The translations under genes and the position numbers were made by a program. DNA of 64,000 nt from contig CAZTDY010000006.1 in NCBI GenBank assembly GCA_964612295.1, forward strand, positions 1 to 64,000, read 5' to 3'. Shown one piece after another: positions 61,165-64,000 of the stretch; positions within the stretch are counted from its first letter, which is position 1; each line of letters starts with the position of its first letter. Origin of the DNA: CAYQJL01 sp964612295. GTDB lineage: Bacteria; Eisenbacteria; RBG-16-71-46; CAIMUX01; WJJG01. The notes beneath the pieces were generated by a model. That model did not search any database, had not been told where the DNA came from, and saw only the letters and a program-made list of their open reading frames with translations.

Positions 61165-61553
61165 GGGTCGGATCTTACCCCACCCTGAGATCGGAGTCTT
61201 CGCGGACGCTCGTTGGCGGCCTCCGCAGCGGGCAGCGGGGCGTTCTCTCCGCTGAATCGGGGGCAGTTTCCAAGGGACGCCGGCTTGACGTGCACCTTAT
61301 TTGCAACTGCGGTCGTGGGTTGGCTTTGCCCGGAAAACGAGGGCCGGTCGTTTCCTTTTCGCCTAGATTTGTACCGGCTGTGTTACAGTTAACCAGAATC
61401 TCATCACGGTCTCGCAGGATGGGTTGTGCCACGTGCAATCCAGGCGACACCCTCGGGAGGGTGACAGAGGTTCGATCGATGCGTTTTGAGGGCCAAGCGC
61501 ACCGTTGGCGTGTGTTTGGGCGGGGAAGAGTACTTATCAATTAGGAGGCAGAC
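61165..61553. other. Divergent intergenic region before the selenoprotein gene
   Basis: 389 bp with no convincing CDS. A TTGACG at 61287 has no matching -10. The likely promoter is TACAGT at 61384-61389 with TG one base upstream and ACCGG at 61373-61377. The same arrangement (ACCGG, 6 bp, TACAGTTA) occurs before the subtilisin gene. The presumed leader of about 160 nt contains a hairpin CACCCTC/GAGGGTG near 61449-61464 and AGGAGG before ATG 61554. Confidence 0.5.
61384..61389 (+). promoter_or_regulatory. Extended -10 candidate for the selenoprotein gene
   Basis: TGTTACAGTTA contains TACAGT with TG two bases upstream; ACCGG begins 11 bp before the hexamer. It matches the arrangement at 29190-29208 in 15 or more of 19 positions. 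There is no recognisable -35. Confidence 0.4.
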
Positions 61554-63566
61554 ATGCGGCAATGGAGGCGTCTTTGTCGCGCGGCGATGCTAGTTCTGGC
61601 AGCTGCCGCGATTCTGACGGGATTGGCGGCAGCGTCAGTTCCGCGGGCCGTGCTGGCCGAGTTGTTCACGGCGGACTGGTGACCGTACTGTCCTGACGCC
61701 GAGTGCGGACTCGTGGCGATGCTCGTGGAGTTTCCACAGCAGTTAGTACCCTGCGCACATCACACGTCCGGAGCCTATGGCTATGGTTGGAGCGGAACCC
61801 GGGCGAATCTCTACGGAGTGGGCGGCATTCCGCACGTCCAGTTTGATGGGATTACATCGTCGGTCGGGGCAAGCAGTTGTGCCCAGACGACCAGTACCTA
61901 CCGCGGCATCATCAATGGTCGCTTGGGCTCCTCCCCTGAGAGCCCTGTGTCGATCGAGGGTGTCCACAGCATTGACGGCAATACGGTCACCGTGGACGTG
62001 ACCTTCACGTTGGTGGACCCCGTGACCCTGGTCAACCCCGCTTGTCATGTCGTCGTGCAAGAGAGCAACCTCGGCGGCGAGTATCATTGGGTGACCCGAG
62101 ACTACCATACGGTCAACGGTGGATTGGTGAACCAGGGCGATGAGGTCACGATCAGCCAGTCGTTCACCGGCTCCTGGAATATGGAAGAGATCACCATCGC
62201 GGCCTTCTGTCAGAAGATGACGCACCCCGAAGAGGTGTATAACGCCTTTAGGGTTCCGATGGTGCAGGACTTCCAGATCGCCTACCTGCCGCCGGTGCAA
62301 TCGGTTCCGGGCGGCAACGGTACGGCTGAATTCACCGGTACCCTGACGAATGTCGGTACCGATGCGGATGTCTTCACGGTTGATCTCAACGACGGGTTCG
62401 GCTGGCCGAGCGAGTTCATGCTCGAGGGCGAGGGTGGCTTCCACACCACGCAGTCGGTCGTTTCGCTGGGCGTCGGCGAGTCCATCGGGGTCTACCTGAA
62501 TGTCACGACTGACAGCGACGTGCGTATCGGCGTCGGTGGTCTGCAGTGCCATTCGGCGAATACGGACCACACCGGCGACGTGAATGCCCGGGTCTTCAAC
62601 GGCAGCCCGGCCATCATGTTCGTCGATGACGACCGCAACCGCGCGGACGAGGTCGAGCTTGAGACGGCTCTCAACAGCAGCGGTCTGCTCTATGACAGCT
62701 GGGACGTGTTCTTCGAGCACGCTGAACACAATCCCGCCTTGGTAGACCTGGACGGCTTCGATGTCGTTCTCTGGCACCAGGGTTGGAACTGGGGTCCGCG
62801 TTTCGATGAAGACGCGATGAACACCATCGCTGCGTACATGGATGCTGGCGGCGGCTTCATCATGTCCGCGCAGCAGTTCCTGACCTACGTGACGGCGCCG
62901 AACGACTTCGTGACCGACTACCTGGGCATCTCGTCCTGGATCGACAACGTGGGCGCCGAGTGGGCCTACGGCCAGGCAGGCGATCCGATCTCGGACGGTC
63001 TCGACTTCGAACTCGGGTACCCGTCCGGCAGTCTGAACAAGGCCGACCATCTCGAACCCACGGCGACCGCATCGGTGGTCTTCGAGAGCGAGAATGGGGA
63101 CAATGTCGGGATCCGCAACGAGACGCGCGGCATGCGCAGCGTGACCTTCGCCTTCGGCACCAACGCCATCGTCGGTGGTGGTTCTCCCGAAGGTTTGGCC
63201 ACGACGCTCTCGAACGCCGTTGGCTGGCTCGCCCAGACGAGCCAGGATGTTGACGACGTGGTTCCGGTGAACGGCCTCTCGGCCATCACCGGCATCGAGC
63301 CGAACCCGTTCAGCCTGGGCGCGGCCACGACCATCCGCCTGAACTTGTCGGAGACGGCTGCCAACGGACAGCCCACCCTGCAGCTGATGGATGTGACCGG
63401 TCGTCTGGTGCGCGATATGTCGAACCAGAACTTCCAGGTTGGCCTGCAGACGGTCACTTGGGACGGACTGGATTCGCAGGGTCGTCCGGTTGAGGCTGGG
63501 GTCTACTACCTCAACTTCAGCACGGCCGACAATTCCGGCAATGCGCGCGTGGTCGTGATCCGGTAA
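61554..63566 (+). CDS. Secreted Omp28/thioredoxin-like selenoprotein with FlgD-Ig tail
   Basis: 670 residues if TGA 61680-61682 is read as selenocysteine (codon 43). ATG 61554 follows AGGAGG. Residues 1-28 are a signal peptide with an RR start and hydrophobic core. The next segment VLAELFTADW-U-PYCPDAECG matches the Omp28/thioredoxin-like pattern (V.AE.FTATWC..C), so the TGA replaces the first active-site Cys. The frame then continues without a break through GIPHVQFDG (cis-Pro loop), a beta domain (about 240-340), a GATase/ThuA-like domain (about 345-540: FDVVLWHQGWNWG, GGGFIMSAQQFL) and FlgD-Ig (IEPNPFSLGAA, LQLMDVTGRLVRDM, WDGLDSQGRPVEAGVYYL). A hairpin with SECIS geometry follows the TGA. 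A sequencing error or pseudogene is the alternative. Confidence 0.88.
61697..61718 (+). promoter_or_regulatory. Candidate bacterial SECIS element
   Basis: CGCC-GAGT, loop GCGG, ACTC, a GT bulge, then GGCG: 8 base pairs in two helices inside the coding sequence. The loop starts 22 nt after the TGA and has G as its first base; both features fall in the range known for bacterial SECIS elements. The residues coded here (DAECGLVAM) are not otherwise constrained. Confidence 0.7.
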
Positions 63567-63592
63567 CGGAGAGCGATACGCTGAGTCATAGA

Positions 63593-63625
63593 GATGGGCA
63601 GGCCGGTTGGCCTGCCCATCTTTTT
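63593..63625 (+). terminator. Strong intrinsic terminator
   Basis: A perfect 12-bp stem, GATGGGCAGGCC with GGCCTGCCCATC, four-base loop GGTT, then TTTTT, 27 bp after the stop of the selenoprotein gene. It isolates that gene from the thiE-like gene. Confidence 0.92.
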
Positions 63626-63703
63626 CGTGGTGCGCCCTCGCAGCCCGGCGCGAACATGATTGAAGGCTGTTCTCCCGGTTTCGGGCGGGTGATAATCACG
63701 TCC

Positions 63704-64000
63704 ATGGCACCGCTTCCCTCCCCAGACACCGGCAGGCTACGTCTGATCGGCATCGCCGATCCATCCGCCGCCGGCTGGGAGCAACTCGAACCCGCCGCCG
63801 CCCAAGCCCTCCAGGCCGGTCTCCCGGCCCTGATGCTGCGGGACCGCGGGTTGCCGGATACAGCGTTTGAGCCGATCGCGACCCGGATGCGGGCGGCGAC
63901 TCGTGCGCACGGTGCTCTTCTGCTTCTCAATCGCCGTTTTGACATCGCCCGCCGGGTCGACGCTGATGGAATCCACGTGGGGAGCGGCGGCCCGCCGATT
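63704..64000 (+). CDS. Thiamine-phosphate synthase/TenI-like protein (partial, cut by window end)
   Basis: The first 99 residues of a TIM-barrel ThiE/TenI protein: RLIGIADP, then LPALMLRDRGL (equivalent of the QLREK phosphate-binding strand), GALLLLNRRFDIARRVDADGIHVGSGGPPI (the usual INDR.D.A....DGVHLG...). ThiE joins the pyrimidine and thiazole parts of thiamine; TenI relatives aromatise the thiazole. The fragment does not allow a choice. No ribosome site precedes ATG 63704, but GATAAT lies 8 bp before it, so the message may be leaderless. Confidence 0.85.
   Translation, partial: MAPLPSPDTGRLRLIGIADPSAAGWEQLEPAAAQALQAGLPALMLRDRGLPDTAFEPIATRMRAATRAHGALLLLNRRFDIARRVDADGIHVGSGGPPI

Noticed and set aside
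61175..61540. 121-codon minus-strand frame in the gap before the selenoprotein gene
   Set aside because: No ribosome site, no recognisable composition or motif, and it would cover the likely promoter.
61713..63566. Shorter gene starting at GTG 61713
   Set aside because: It lacks a ribosome site and signal peptide although the rest is clearly secreted, and it cuts off a perfect thioredoxin-type motif that continues upstream through the TGA.

Overview
The window is about 64 kb of GC-rich, densely coding bacterial DNA. I see no rRNA, tRNA, phage, insertion sequence or CRISPR array. Five secreted proteins end in a FlgD-Ig/type A-like C-terminal domain (PNPF or similar, then YD.SGR.VR, W.G.D..G..V..GVY). 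There is also a secreted protease with tandem GACCF-type cysteine-rich repeats, M16 peptidase pairs and ECF sigma/anti-sigma pairs. This suggests an uncultured FCB-related lineage (Krumholzibacteriota, Eisenbacteria or Latescibacterota-like). That placement is inferred from protein style only.

Layout. 0-1.8 kb: a minus-strand operon (membrane protein, winged-helix regulator, propeller protein) behind a double palindromic operator. 1.9-10.5 kb: a secreted FlgD-Ig protein, a catalytic/non-catalytic M16 peptidase pair, a SulP anion transporter coupled to a CBS protein, and an orphan protein. 10.7-15.6 kb: a hybrid histidine kinase whose receiver domain breaks off at the stop codon of a convergent polytopic membrane/TPR gene. 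15.7-24.1 kb: plus-strand envelope genes (SH3 lipoprotein, SHOCT/DUF4097 plus DUF2089 pair, sulfatase-fold TPR lipoprotein, propeller, beta-barrel, DUF2330) and a response regulator. 24.1-28.9 kb: HDAC-fold deacetylase, FlgD-Ig protein and secreted PHP phosphodiesterase, all minus strand. 29.3-34.2 kb: subtilisin with 11 cysteine-rich repeats, then a propeller/FlgD-Ig protein. 34.4-38.1 kb: a tight operon of ECF sigma factor, anti-sigma factor and secreted caspase-like protease with a surface-repeat domain. 38.1-61.2 kb: an envelope-glycan cluster, minus strand from 56.4 down to 38.1 kb (acetyltransferase, SGNH lipoprotein, ACP, asparagine synthetase, AMP ligase, NAD synthase, three GT2s, GT39, metallophosphoesterase fusion, flippase-like protein, polysaccharide deacetylase, GlpD, SDR), with a plus-strand methyltransferase and GT4, then a minus-strand carbamoyltransferase and an amidohydrolase-like protein. 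61.5-64 kb: a secreted thioredoxin-fold protein, then the start of a thiE/tenI gene.

Most notable: the gene at 61554-63566 contains an in-frame TGA (61680-61682) exactly at the first cysteine position of a thioredoxin-like W-C-x-x-C motif (read W-U-P-Y-C). A hairpin with the spacing of a bacterial SECIS element follows it. I read this as a secreted Omp28/thioredoxin-like selenoprotein with a FlgD-Ig tail. Conventional gene calling would start it downstream at GTG 61713, losing both signal peptide and active site. Second in interest is the sigma/anti-sigma/caspase operon.
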